Source: Acetobacteraceae bacterium H6797 (lineage in GTDB: Bacteria; Pseudomonadota; Alphaproteobacteria; Acetobacterales; Acetobacteraceae). Taken from it: a stretch of DNA of 64,000 nt. Positions 18,706 through 27,374 of this stretch are shown here, one piece after another (the stretch's first letter is position 1; each line of letters opens with the position of its first letter). Under the pieces are notes generated by a model that saw only the letters and a list, made by a program, of their open reading frames with translations, was not told the DNA's origin and did not search any database. Both the position numbers and the translations under genes were made by a program. The DNA is taken from contig JADFCQ010000007.1 in the NCBI GenBank assembly GCA_015223225.1, positions 248,001 to 312,000 on the forward strand. Reading direction: 5' to 3'.

Positions 18706-19599
18706 GTGGACCGGCTGGAAGCCATGGCCATCCTGCTCAAGGTGGCCGATAGCGGCAGTTTCTCGGCCGCGAGCCGGGCGCTGCGGGTGCCGCTCGCTAC
18801 CGTCAGCCGCAAGGTGGCGGAGCTGGAGGCGCATCTCGGCACGCGGCTTCTCCTGCGCAGCACGCGGCGTGTGGCGCTGACCGATGCGGGGGCGGCTTAT
18901 ATCGCCTCGGCCCGGCGCATCCTGGAGGAGGTTGAGGAGGCGGAGCGCCTGGCGGCCGGTGAATTCGAGGCGCCGCGCGGCGAATTGGTGCTGACCGCGC
19001 CGGTGCTCTTCGGCCGACTGCATCTGCTGCCGATCGTGACGGAATTCCTCGCCGCCTATCCGGCCATCAATATCCGCCTGCTGCTCGCCGACCGGAACCT
19101 GCACCTCATCGAGGACCATGTGGATATGGCGCTGCGCATCGGCACCCTGCCGGATAGCCGGCTGGTGGCGTTGCGGCTCGGCGCGATGCGGATGGTGGTC
19201 TGCGCCAGCCCGGCGCTGCTGGCGGGTCGGGCGGTGACGCGGCCGGAGGATTTGGCGGGGCTGCCCGTCGTGAGCTTCGGCGAGGCGCCCGTCTCCTCCT
19301 GGGCCTTCCGGCAGCCGGAGGGCGGCAGCCTCGATCTGGCGATCCGCCCGCGCCTCTCCGTGACCACGGCCGAGGCGGCGGTCTGGGCCGCGCGGCAGGG
19401 CGTGGGGGTAACGCGGGTGCTGCATTACCAATGCGCCGAGGCGGTGCGGGAAGGGGCGCTCGCCATCCTCTTGTCGGAGCATGAGGTGGCGCCGTTGCCG
19501 GTCCATCTCCTGCATGCCGGCGGCGCGCTGCCGTCGAAGACGAGAGTCTTCGTCGATTTCGCGGCCGGCCGGCTGAGGCAGCGGCTGGCCGCGCTCTAG
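18706..19599 (+). CDS. LysR-family transcriptional regulator
   Basis: A 297-residue regulator. The helix-turn-helix covers about residues 1-60 (MAILLKVADSGSFSAASRAL, then VPLATVSRKVAELEAHLGTRLL). The rest is a periplasmic-binding-type effector domain with FGRLHLLPIVTEFLAAYP. The motif GSFSAASRALRVPLATVSRKV resembles the large CrgA/DsdC-like subgroup that often controls adjacent oxidoreductases. The start is GTG at 18706 with a weak GAGATGG site. Divergence from the PNPOx-fold gene suggests that gene is its target. Confidence 0.88.
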   Translation: MDRLEAMAILLKVADSGSFSAASRALRVPLATVSRKVAELEAHLGTRLLLRSTRRVALTDAGAAYIASARRILEEVEEAERLAAGEFEAPRGELVLTAPVLFGRLHLLPIVTEFLAAYPAINIRLLLADRNLHLIEDHVDMALRIGTLPDSRLVALRLGAMRMVVCASPALLAGRAVTRPEDLAGLPVVSFGEAPVSSWAFRQPEGGSLDLAIRPRLSVTTAEAAVWAARQGVGVTRVLHYQCAEAVREGALAILLSEHEVAPLPVHLLHAGGALPSKTRVFVDFAAGRLRQRLAAL

Positions 19600-19670
19600 G
19601 GCCAATCGACATTTAGCACCGGGAAGGGCTGGCGAGGGATTTTGCGTCCCTGATGGTGGCGTGAGCGCGA

Positions 19671-19689
19671 CCGATACCCTTTGTATCGG
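19671..19689. terminator. Hairpin between convergent LysR and hisN genes
   Basis: CCGATAC-N5-GTATCGG is a perfect 7-base inverted repeat in the 160-base convergent gap. No T run follows, so termination by this hairpin alone is uncertain. Confidence 0.4.
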
Positions 19690-19759
19690 CAAGCGAGCAC
19701 CGCCGTCAGGGGCGGAAAAGCACCGCCAGACCGACCCGCAGGCTGAATGTCGATCGGTC

Positions 19760-20533
19760 CTAGCCGAGCAGCAACCGGCTCGCCTCGGGCAGGAGGCGCT
19801 TATCGCCCAGGGCCAGCACGTCGCCCGCCGAGTCGAGCCGCAGCGGCTTGCCCGCCCAGTCGGTGACGGAGCCGCCGACGCCCTCGATGACCGGGACGAG
19901 CGCCGCCCAGTCCCAGGGCTTCATCGTGTCATCGACGACGATATCGACGAGGCCGAGGGCGATCAGCCCGTAGCTGTAGCAATCGCCGCCCCAGGTCACG
20001 CGGCGGACGCTCTTCTTCAACGACTCGAAGCGCGGGCCGGTCACGGCATCGAACATGTCGGGGCTGGTGCAGGACAGCTCGGCCTGATCCAGCGAGGGGC
20101 AGGCGCGGCCCTGAGCCTTGCCGCCGAGCGGGGAGCGGAAGGTGGTGGGGCGGCCCGCGACGCCGATCCAGCGCTCGCCCGTCACCGGCTGGTCAATCAC
20201 GCCCAGCACCGGTACGCCCTTGTGCAGCAGGGCGATGAGGCAGCCGAAGAGCGGGCGGCCGGTGATGAAGGCGCGGGTGCCGTCGATCGGGTCCAGCACC
20301 CAAACCCATTCGGCATCGGGGCGGTCGGCGCCGTATTCCTCGCCGATCACGCCGTGATCGGGCAGGCGCTCGGCCAACAGGGCGCGGATGGCCTTTTCGG
20401 CCCCCTTGTCGGCCTCGGTCACGGGCGAGAAATCGCCCTTGGCCTCAACCATCAGGCTGGAGCGGAAGAGGGGCCGGATGACCGCGCCTGCCGCATCGGC
20501 GGCCGCCTCGGCCACCGCGATAAACTGTTCCAT
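19760..20533 (-). CDS. hisN: Histidinol-phosphatase, inositol monophosphatase family
   Basis: A 257-residue Mg-dependent phosphatase. The IMPase metal sites are visible: GEEYG near residue 65, WVLDPIDGTRAFITGRPLFG near 78-97 and KPWDWAALVPVIEGVGG near 204-220. The version DPIDGTRAFITGRP followed by CLIALL is typical of HisN-type histidinol-phosphate phosphatases rather than SuhB. It dephosphorylates histidinol phosphate in histidine synthesis. GAGGCGG precedes the ATG. It follows the cytochrome c gene on the same strand by 28 bases; in this lineage the two commonly sit next to pheA. Confidence 0.87.
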   Translation of the reverse strand: MEQFIAVAEAAADAAGAVIRPLFRSSLMVEAKGDFSPVTEADKGAEKAIRALLAERLPDHGVIGEEYGADRPDAEWVWVLDPIDGTRAFITGRPLFGCLIALLHKGVPVLGVIDQPVTGERWIGVAGRPTTFRSPLGGKAQGRACPSLDQAELSCTSPDMFDAVTGPRFESLKKSVRRVTWGGDCYSYGLIALGLVDIVVDDTMKPWDWAALVPVIEGVGGSVTDWAGKPLRLDSAGDVLALGDKRLLPEASRLLLG

Positions 20534-20561
20534 GCCGCCTCTGTATCAGGCTGGCCCCATC

Positions 20562-21095
20562 TCAGGGAGGGGGCGCGCTCGGCGAGATGGAGCGGAGGAA
20601 GGCGATGACATCGGCCCGCTGCCCGGCCTGGCGCAGCCCGGCGAAGGTCATTTTCGTGCCGGGGATGGCCTTGGCGGGGCCGGCGAGGAAGATGTTGATC
20701 TTCTCGTAGTCCCAGGCCTCGCCATGTTTGGCCTTCATCGCGGCGGAATAGTTGAACCCGTCGAGATGGCCATGCGGCTGGCCGATGATGCCGTAGAGAT
20801 TGGGCCCGACGCCCGAGCGCCCGCCTTCGTTGAAGGTGTGGCAGGCGCCGCATTGGCGCTGCGCCAGCGTCCGCCCGTTATCGGCATTGGCATTGGCGAG
20901 GAGCGGCGTGACGGGCTCGATGGTTTCGGCCGCGGCGGCGGCAGGCGCTTGTTCGGCGGGCAGGCCCGGGATGGTGATGGCCGGTTCGTGCAGCCTCTTG
21001 GGATGGATCGCGAAATCGCCGATCACGCCGGCGACGGAAAAGGCGATACCGGCGGTAAGTATGGCCGATAGGACTTTATTGGCCTCGAGTGACAT
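20562..21095 (-). CDS. Membrane-anchored class I cytochrome c (CycM-like)
   Basis: A 177-residue protein with an uncleaved N-terminal anchor (about residues 8-28), a Pro/Ala-rich linker and one haem domain. The haem motif is CGACH at residues 82-86, and the likely sixth ligand is Met in GTKMTFAG near 148. PNLYGIIGQPHGH and FNYSAAMKAKHG are typical of mitochondrial-type c cytochromes. Such CycM-like proteins pass electrons from the bc1 complex to an aa3-type oxidase at the periplasmic side of the inner membrane. AAGGACGG precedes the ATG. It is divergent from pheA. Confidence 0.88.
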   Translation of the reverse strand: MSLEANKVLSAILTAGIAFSVAGVIGDFAIHPKRLHEPAITIPGLPAEQAPAAAAAETIEPVTPLLANANADNGRTLAQRQCGACHTFNEGGRSGVGPNLYGIIGQPHGHLDGFNYSAAMKAKHGEAWDYEKINIFLAGPAKAIPGTKMTFAGLRQAGQRADVIAFLRSISPSAPPP

Positions 21096-21272
21096 GCAGT
21101 CCGTCCTTTGTGCCAGGGCGTTGACCCGCGATGTATTCTTTGGAGGTTTCCGGAGCCTGGTTTGCCAGGCCCCCTCCGACTGATTATGAAGCTTTCATAC
21201 CGTTCCCGGCCCGATCGTTCAACCGAAGAGCCCATGGGCTGGGCAATTCCGCCGCCAGTTTGACCATCACGG

Positions 21273-22133
21273 ATGCTTTTCATGACCAAGGTGATCGCCT
21301 TCCAGGGCCTGCCCGGCGCCTATTCAGACCTGGCGTGCCGCGCGGCCTATCCGGGATGGGAGACGCTGCCCAGCCCGACTTTCGAGGCGGCGATGGAAGC
21401 CGTGCGCGACGGGCGGGCGGAGCTGGCCATGCTGCCTTGCGAGAATTCGCTGGCGGGCCGCGTGCCGGATATCCATCGCCTCCTGCCCGATTCCGGCCTG
21501 CATGTGGTGGGCGAGCATTTCCAGGCGGTGGAGCATTGCCTGCTCGCGCCCAAGGGCGCGACGCTGTCGAGCATCAAGCGCGCCCATAGCCACCCGATGG
21601 CGCTGGGGCAGGTGCTCAAGATCATCGCCGAGATGAAGCTGACGCCGGTGATCGAGGCCGATACCGCGGGGGCCGCCCATCTCATCGCAGAGCGGGGTGG
21701 CGTCGAGGACGCGGCCATCGCCTCCAAGCTCGCGGCGGAAATCTACGGGCTCGATATCCTCAAGGAGAATGTCGAGGACGCGGAGGGCAATACGACGCGC
21801 TTCTACGTCATGAGCAAGTCGGCCGAGATGCCCTCGCTCGGCACGCCCGATTGCGTCACCACCTTCGTCTTCCGCGTGCGCAATATCCCCGCCGCGCTCT
21901 ACAAGGCGCTGGGCGGCTTCGCGACCAATGGCGTGAACATGACCAAGCTCGAGAGCTACATGCTCGACGGGCATTTCACCGCCACGCAATTCCTCTGCGA
22001 CGTCGATGGCCATCCTGAGGAGCCGGGCCTGAAGCGCGCACTGGAGGAACTGGCCTTCTTCTCGCGCGAGCTGAAGGTGCTCGGCACCTATCACGCCAGC
22101 GCCTATCGCCTCGACCAGACCAGCGGCGATTGA
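21273..22133 (+). CDS. pheA: Prephenate dehydratase
   Basis: A 286-residue stand-alone dehydratase that converts prephenate to phenylpyruvate in phenylalanine synthesis. The catalytic domain has FQGLPGAYSDLACR, PCENSLAGRV and the NTTRFYVM-type motif with the essential Thr. A C-terminal ACT domain (VTTFVFRVRNIPAALYKAL, then GVNMTKLESY) gives feedback control by phenylalanine. There is no chorismate mutase domain. The second Met (21282, MTKVIAFQG) is a good alternative start with GGA about 9 bases upstream. Confidence 0.95.
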   Translation: MLFMTKVIAFQGLPGAYSDLACRAAYPGWETLPSPTFEAAMEAVRDGRAELAMLPCENSLAGRVPDIHRLLPDSGLHVVGEHFQAVEHCLLAPKGATLSSIKRAHSHPMALGQVLKIIAEMKLTPVIEADTAGAAHLIAERGGVEDAAIASKLAAEIYGLDILKENVEDAEGNTTRFYVMSKSAEMPSLGTPDCVTTFVFRVRNIPAALYKALGGFATNGVNMTKLESYMLDGHFTATQFLCDVDGHPEEPGLKRALEELAFFSRELKVLGTYHASAYRLDQTSGD

Positions 22134-22146
22134 AGGCCGCCGATAG

Positions 22147-22251
22147 CGCATCGGCGTAACGGGCGGTCGCGCCGATGCCATCCTCGGCCACCCCTCGCGC
22201 GCCGAGCGCAAGCTGCTCGCGCCCTTCATCGTGGGTGCGGTGACGGAATAG
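22147..22251 (+). pseudogene. Possible remnant of a lost gene (3' fragment)
   Basis: After pheA an open stretch of 34 codons reads RIGVTGG, then RADAILGHPSRAERK and LLAPFIVGAVTE before TAG. Its composition looks like protein-coding sequence but it has no start codon or ribosome site. It may be the tail of a deleted gene. The family was not recognised, and chance remains possible. Confidence 0.2.
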
Positions 22252-22338
22252 CGCGGCTACCGCAGCGGTTGTCACACTTGGAGGGCTCGCAAAACCCTGG
22301 CGGGTGCCCTATATTGCATTTTGTTTAGAATCGCAGTC

Positions 22339-23322
22339 ATGAGGATCCGCCAGAAGATGCGTCGCTCTGCCCGCCTGCTCACCGCCTTCGCGGCGCTGGC
22401 CCTTGTTCTGGCCCCCGCGCTCGCCGATGCCCGGCCCGGTGGTGGCGTTTCCTCCGGCAGCCGCGGCGCGCGGACCTATTCGGCGCCGCCCAGCACCAAT
22501 ACCTACGGCGGTCAGGTGCGCCCGATGGAGCGCACCACCACGCCGCAGAGCAGCCCGGCCGCCACGGCCGGCGCCGCTTCGGCGGCCCAGCCCTCGCGCG
22601 GCCTCTTCGGCGGCGGGCTGATGGGCGGCCTCATGGGTGGCCTGCTCGGCGCCGGCCTCATCGGCATGCTCTTCGGCCACGGCCTCTTCGGCGGCATGAG
22701 CGGCATGATGGGCTTCTTCGGCTTCCTTCTGCAGATCGCGCTGATCGTGCTGCTGGTGCGCTTCGCCATCGGCTTCTTCCGCCGCCGCCAGCAGCAGAAC
22801 GCGCCGATGGGCATGCGCCCGGCCATGGCCGGCGGCCCCGACGCCATGGCGCGTGAGGCCGAGCGTGGCCAGCGCGGCTTCGGCGGTTTCGGTGGCGGTG
22901 CCGCCCCCTCCGCGCCCCCGCCGGTGATCGGCGAAGCCGATTTCAAGGACTTCGAGCGCGCGCTCGTCACCATCAACGGTGCCTGGTCGGCCAAGGACCT
23001 GAACACCCTCTCGCGCCTCGCGACGCCGGAAATGGTCGGCTACTTCCGCCAGGACCTGTCGGATCTCGCCGCCCGCAACTGGCAGAACGAGACCCGCGAC
23101 GTGAAGCTGGAGCAGGGCGACCTCGCCGAAGCTTGGAGCGAGGGCCGCACCGAATACGCGACCGTCGCGATGCGCTTCAGCCTGATCGACGTGACGCGCG
23201 ACGCCGCCGGCACCGTGGTCGAGGGCAGCCCGACCCAGCGCCAGACGGTGACCGAGCTCTGGACCTTCGCCCGCCCGGTCGGCGGCGCCTGGCAGCTCTC
23301 GGCGATCCAGCAGACGAACTGA
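22339..23322 (+). CDS. Tim44-like domain membrane protein
   Basis: A 327-residue protein with a signal peptide (ALADA cleavage), a Gly/Ser/Pro-rich linker, a glycine-rich membrane region (GGLMGGLMGGLLGAGLIGMLFG, shortened here to landmarks) with a second helix LLQIALIVLLVRFAIGFF, and a C-terminal Tim44 domain from about residue 190 (FERALVTINGAWSAKDL to VTELWTFARP). Bacterial Tim44-like proteins are inner-membrane proteins of unknown task, named for the mitochondrial import-motor subunit. I prefer the ATG at 22339 over TTG at 22321; ATG 22357 is also possible. A terminator follows. Confidence 0.82.
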   Translation: MRIRQKMRRSARLLTAFAALALVLAPALADARPGGGVSSGSRGARTYSAPPSTNTYGGQVRPMERTTTPQSSPAATAGAASAAQPSRGLFGGGLMGGLMGGLLGAGLIGMLFGHGLFGGMSGMMGFFGFLLQIALIVLLVRFAIGFFRRRQQQNAPMGMRPAMAGGPDAMAREAERGQRGFGGFGGGAAPSAPPPVIGEADFKDFERALVTINGAWSAKDLNTLSRLATPEMVGYFRQDLSDLAARNWQNETRDVKLEQGDLAEAWSEGRTEYATVAMRFSLIDVTRDAAGTVVEGSPTQRQTVTELWTFARPVGGAWQLSAIQQTN

Positions 23323-23345
23323 CCGGCACGTCCGGCAGGCCCATG

Positions 23346-23379
23346 AAGGGGCGCGGTGCGAGAGCGCCGCGCCTTTTTT
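23346..23379 (+). terminator. Rho-independent terminator
   Basis: GGGCGCGG and CGCGCC arms with a GCGAGAGC loop region run into TTTTTT, directly after the Tim44-domain gene. Confidence 0.85.
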
Positions 23380-23442
23380 GGTTTCCGGTTGTTGGGGCAG
23401 CCAGGACATGATGATCGCCGGCCAATCCTGTGGAGGCGCCGG

Positions 23443-23922
23443 ATGTACACGCGATTATTGCTGGCCGTATTGGCCGCGATGGCGTTGCCGCTCCTGGCGC
23501 GAGCGGAAACGCCCTGCGACGGAATCTGGCAGCAGTCTCTATCTGAAGGACGGGCCCTGATCGAGGACGAGCGTGTCCGCGCCGCTTTCAGGCAATGGGA
23601 GGACGAAAAGCGGGTCTACGAGCACATGGCGCTCGGGCCATGGCACATCGTCTGGGTCGCCTGGAGCATCAGCGAGCCGGGGGCCATTTTCATTCGACGG
23701 GATGCGGACGGCCCCCGCTTTCTGGGAGGTTGGGGCGGTGTCGCGCTTCCGGACGAGGGAGATGAAGTGAAGCAGTGGGCAAAGAGCGAATTTCCCGGCA
23801 TCCCGGAGCCTCTGGTCAATTGCTTCGTCTGGTACGCGCTCGACGGCCGTTTAAAGGGGGCGCCGACCTGGCCGAACCCGTTCAACGATGATTGGGACAG
23901 GCCGGTCGAGGGCAAGCCTTAG
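23443..23922 (+). CDS. Small exported protein of unknown function
   Basis: A 159-residue protein with a signal peptide (LLAVLAAMALPLLARA-E, cleavage near residue 21). The mature part has two cysteines (TPCDG, NCFVW), many Trp and acidic residues, and no recognised domain. GGAGG lies 8 bases upstream of the ATG at 23443. The terminator just before it shows it is transcribed separately from the Tim44-domain gene. Base composition is slightly less GC-rich than its neighbours. Confidence 0.6.
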   Translation: MYTRLLLAVLAAMALPLLARAETPCDGIWQQSLSEGRALIEDERVRAAFRQWEDEKRVYEHMALGPWHIVWVAWSISEPGAIFIRRDADGPRFLGGWGGVALPDEGDEVKQWAKSEFPGIPEPLVNCFVWYALDGRLKGAPTWPNPFNDDWDRPVEGKP

Positions 23923-23978
23923 GCAACCCCATAGCCTTTTCCTTCCCTGCGGCGCGAAACGCGCTACAAGCCCGGCCC

Positions 23979-25181
23979 ATGCATTCCCCCTCGCATTCCT
24001 TCGACGTCATCATCCTCGGTGCGGGCGCGGCCGGCCTGTTCTGCGCCATCACGGCGGGGCAGCGCGGCAAGCGCGTGCTGCTGCTCGACCACGCCGATCA
24101 GGCGGGCGCGAAGATCCTCATCTCCGGCGGCGGGCGCTGCAACTTCACCAATACCGGCGTGCAGCCGGAGCGCTTCCTCTCGCAGAACCGGAACTTCGCC
24201 CGCTCGGCGCTGGTGCGCTACACGGCGAAGGATTTCGTCGCCCTCGTCGAGAAGCACCGCATCGCCTATCACGAGAAGACGCTGGGGCAGCTCTTCTGCG
24301 ACGGTTCCTCGCGCCAGATCGTCGCCATGCTGCTGGCCGAGGCGGAGGCGGCGCAGGTGGATCTGCGGCTGAACCATCGCGTCACCGATGTCTCCCGCAA
24401 CGACGCCTATGTGGTCGAGACCGACAAGGGCAGCTTCACCGCGCCCGCCCTGGTGCTGGCGACGGGCGGGCTCTCCATTCCCAAGATGGGCGCCACGGGC
24501 CTCTCGCATCAGATCGCGGGCCGTTTCGGCCTGGCGGTGACGGAGACGCGCCCGGGCCTCGTGCCGCTCACCTTCGGGGCGGATGATCTCGCGCTGATGC
24601 AGCCCATCAGCGGCGTCTCGCTCGAGGTGGTCGCCAAGCGCGAGAAGCGCGCTTTCCGCGAGGCGATGCTCTTCACCCATCGCGGCCTTTCGGGCCCGGC
24701 CATTCTGCAGATCTCGTCCTATTGGCGCCCGGGCGAGCCGCTGAGCATCGACCTCATGCCCGATGAGGATGCCGGCGCCTGGCTCATCGCACGCAAGCGC
24801 GAGCGGCCGAAGGCGGCGGTGCATACCATCCTGGGTGAGCGCCTGCCGCAGCGGCTGGCGGTGGGGCTGGTCGAGACCATGCTGGCGCCGCTCGTGCCCC
24901 CGGGCGCGATCATGCATGGCATGAGCGACAAGGCGCTGAACAAGATCGCCATGGTGCTGAAGCAGTTCACCGTCACCCCGAGCGGGACGGAGGGCTATGC
25001 CAAGGCCGAGGTGACGCTGGGCGGCGTGGATACCGAGGCGCTCTCGTCACGGACCATGGAAACGAAGGAGGTGCCGGGCCTCTTCGTGATCGGCGAGGCG
25101 GTGGACGTCACCGGCTGGCTCGGCGGGTATAATTTCCAATGGGCCTGGTCGTCAGGCTGGTGCGCCGGCCAGGCCATCTGA
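23979..25181 (+). CDS. NAD(P)/FAD-dependent oxidoreductase, HI0933 (YhiN) family
   Basis: A 400-residue flavoprotein. DVIILGAGAAGLFCAITAG near residues 9-27 is the Rossmann FAD-binding motif. KILISGGGRCNFTNTG at about 49-64 is the HI0933 hallmark, and GGVDTEALSSRTMETKEVPGLFVIGE with DVTGWLGGYNFQWAWSSG near the C-terminus completes the family pattern. The physiological substrate of this widespread family is not established. The ATG at 23979 gives the canonical length; the upstream in-frame extension lacks a ribosome site. It is convergent with the Bug receptor at 25209. Confidence 0.88.
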   Translation: MHSPSHSFDVIILGAGAAGLFCAITAGQRGKRVLLLDHADQAGAKILISGGGRCNFTNTGVQPERFLSQNRNFARSALVRYTAKDFVALVEKHRIAYHEKTLGQLFCDGSSRQIVAMLLAEAEAAQVDLRLNHRVTDVSRNDAYVVETDKGSFTAPALVLATGGLSIPKMGATGLSHQIAGRFGLAVTETRPGLVPLTFGADDLALMQPISGVSLEVVAKREKRAFREAMLFTHRGLSGPAILQISSYWRPGEPLSIDLMPDEDAGAWLIARKRERPKAAVHTILGERLPQRLAVGLVETMLAPLVPPGAIMHGMSDKALNKIAMVLKQFTVTPSGTEGYAKAEVTLGGVDTEALSSRTMETKEVPGLFVIGEAVDVTGWLGGYNFQWAWSSGWCAGQAI

Positions 25182-25208
25182 CCGGCCGGCGCAAGCAAGT
25201 CCTACGCC

Positions 25209-26198
25209 TCAGTCAGCATAGGCGCCGGCGGCCTGGATGATCGGGCGCCACTTGGCGATATCCGCCATCCAGAAGGTGCGATGGGCCTCGGGCGTCGCCT
25301 CGGATTGCGGGACAGGGCTGGTGCCGAGGTCATTGAAGCGGCTCACCACCTTCTCGTCGCGCAGCGCGGCCTGGAGCGCCTTGGAGAGGCGGGCCAGGAT
25401 TTCCGGCGAGGTGCCCTTGGGCGCGTAGAGCCCGTGCCACACCGTCACCTCGAAGCCCGGCAGGCCGGCTTCATTGGCGGTCGGCAGGTTCGGCAGGGAG
25501 GGCAGGCGCTCGCGCGTCGTCACCGCATAGGCCTTCACGGAACCGGCGCGGATCTGCTCGGTGGTATTGGTCGTCTGGTCGCACATCACGTCGACCGTGC
25601 CGCCCATCAGGTCCGTCATGGCCGGGCCGGTGCCGCGATAGGGCACGGTCGTCAGCTGCACCTGCATGGCCGTCTGCAGCAGCAGGCCGCAGAGATGGCT
25701 CGCCGCGCCCACGCCGGCATTGGCGAGGTTCAGCTTCTCTTTCTCGCGGCGGGCCAGGGCGACCAGCTCGGCGAGGTTAGTGGCCGGCAGATCCTTGCGG
25801 GAAATGATGGTCATGGGCACGGCGGTGACGAGGCCGATGGTCTCGAAGCCATTCACCGGGTCATAGGGCAGGCGGCGATAGAGGGTCGGCGTGGTGCCCA
25901 TGCCGATATGGTGCAGCAGCAGGGAATAGCCGTCGGGCCGGGCCTGGGCGACGCGGGCCGCGCCCAGCGTGCCGCCGGCGCCGCCGACATTCTCGACCAC
26001 CACGGAGGTATTCAGATCGCGCCCCATGGATTCGGCGACGAGCCGGGCCACGGTATCGGTCGGGCCGCCGGCGGCGAAGGGAACGACGATGGAAATGGGG
26101 CGATTGGGATAGGCCTGCTGGGCCGAGGCGGGCAAAGCGAGGGCGGAGGCGCCAAAAAGCGCGCTGAGCAGGGCGCGGCGGAACATGCGAGGAATCAT
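25209..26198 (-). CDS. Bug-family (TctC) tripartite tricarboxylate transporter receptor
   Basis: A 329-residue periplasmic binding protein with a signal peptide ending ALPASAQ. Bug landmarks are YPNRPISIVVPFAAGGPTDTVAR, VVENVGGAGGTLGAARVA, PDGYSLLLHHIG and TTVPYRGTGPAMTDLMGGTVDVM. It differs clearly from the receptor at 5775. No membrane genes are adjacent, which is usual for the many orphan Bug receptors of this group; the nearest tctBA is 4 kb away. GGGAGA precedes the ATG at 26198. A GcvA-like LysR gene lies 65 bases upstream on the same strand. Confidence 0.9.
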   Translation of the reverse strand: MIPRMFRRALLSALFGASALALPASAQQAYPNRPISIVVPFAAGGPTDTVARLVAESMGRDLNTSVVVENVGGAGGTLGAARVAQARPDGYSLLLHHIGMGTTPTLYRRLPYDPVNGFETIGLVTAVPMTIISRKDLPATNLAELVALARREKEKLNLANAGVGAASHLCGLLLQTAMQVQLTTVPYRGTGPAMTDLMGGTVDVMCDQTTNTTEQIRAGSVKAYAVTTRERLPSLPNLPTANEAGLPGFEVTVWHGLYAPKGTSPEILARLSKALQAALRDEKVVSRFNDLGTSPVPQSEATPEAHRTFWMADIAKWRPIIQAAGAYAD

Positions 26199-26262
26199 CG
26201 GATCATTTTCTCCCGGGCCGCTTTGGGGCCTGGATCGAAATGACCTTTCCGTCATGTGGAAG

Positions 26263-27171
26263 TCAAGCGAAAGCGGGGGTTTCGCCGCTGCCGGCCTCGC
26301 GCAGAAGCCAGTCGCGCAGGGCGATCAGCGCGGGTTCCCGCCCCCGTGCCGGCAGATGCGCGAGATGCCAGCCGGTGCCGCGCCGCAGGGGCGGCTGGTC
26401 CGGCAGGGGATTAACCAGGCGGCGCTGGGCGAGTTCCGCCGCGACGAGGGATTGGTCGGCCAGCGCCACGCCCAGCCCATGCATCGCCCCCTGCGGCGGG
26501 AGCAAGGAGGAGCCGAAGCGATGCGGCCGCAGGGGGCGGAGCCCGCGCAGCCCGGCATGGGCGAACCACTCCTCCCAATCCTCCGGCGCGGTATCGGAGA
26601 CGAGAAGGGTCTGCCGCGCCAGTTCCGCCGGTTCCAGTGGTCCATGGCTGCGCAGCCAGGAGGGCGAGCAGACCGGTATGAGCCTGTCGGGGAAGAGCAG
26701 ATGCGTCGCGAGTTCCGGCCAGGGGCCGCGCCCGTGCAGCACCACCGCGTCGGGCCCGCCGCGCAGCAGGGGCGGGTCGATGCCGGTGGAGAGATGCAGC
26801 TCGATATCGGGCTGTTCCTGTTGGAAACGGGGCAAGCGCGGCAGCATCCAGCCCAGGGCGAAGGAGGTCTGGGCGAAGATCGAGAGCGTCACGCGCGGCG
26901 CGGGATGCAGCGCGCGGGCGAGCCCGGCCTCCACCGTGTCCAGCGCCTCGCTCAGCACCGGGAGTAGGGCGCGGCCTTCATCGGTGAGGGTCAGGGAGCG
27001 GGGGCCGCGCTCGAAAAGGCGGCGGCCGAGCCGGGCTTCGAGCAATTGCACCTGCTGGCTGATGGCGCCGGGCGTCACGCCAAGCTCCCCTGCGGCCGCG
27101 CTGAAACCGCCGAGGCGGGCGGCCGCCTCGAAGGCCCGGAGCGCGTTCAGGGGAGGGAGTTGGCGGCGCAT
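26263..27171 (-). CDS. LysR-family regulator, GcvA-like
   Basis: A 302-residue regulator beginning MRRQLPPLNALRAFEAAARL, the classic GcvA-group N-terminus, followed by GFSAAAGELGVTPGAISQQV and ARLGRRLFERGPRSLTLT. The effector domain spans about residues 90-295. The ATG at 27171 gives the canonical start; ribosome-site support is weak. It is divergent from the ABC binding-protein gene at 27375 and upstream of the Bug receptor gene, and could control either. Confidence 0.85.
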   Translation of the reverse strand: MRRQLPPLNALRAFEAAARLGGFSAAAGELGVTPGAISQQVQLLEARLGRRLFERGPRSLTLTDEGRALLPVLSEALDTVEAGLARALHPAPRVTLSIFAQTSFALGWMLPRLPRFQQEQPDIELHLSTGIDPPLLRGGPDAVVLHGRGPWPELATHLLFPDRLIPVCSPSWLRSHGPLEPAELARQTLLVSDTAPEDWEEWFAHAGLRGLRPLRPHRFGSSLLPPQGAMHGLGVALADQSLVAAELAQRRLVNPLPDQPPLRRGTGWHLAHLPARGREPALIALRDWLLREAGSGETPAFA

Positions 27172-27374
27172 GAGGGTGAGGAAAGCTGCTCCTGGAACGG
27201 CGGGCAACGGGGCCGAGACTCCCCATAGTTTAGAAAAACTGATCCTCAGGGGCAGATCAACTCGGTTGTCGCGATCCCGGATCGGTCCCAGCGTAACGGC
27301 ATAGGGAAGAACAGGCACGGCTGACCCAGCCCGGAAGCGCCATGCGCCGCCGGGCCGCGCTGATGAGGCCGTGC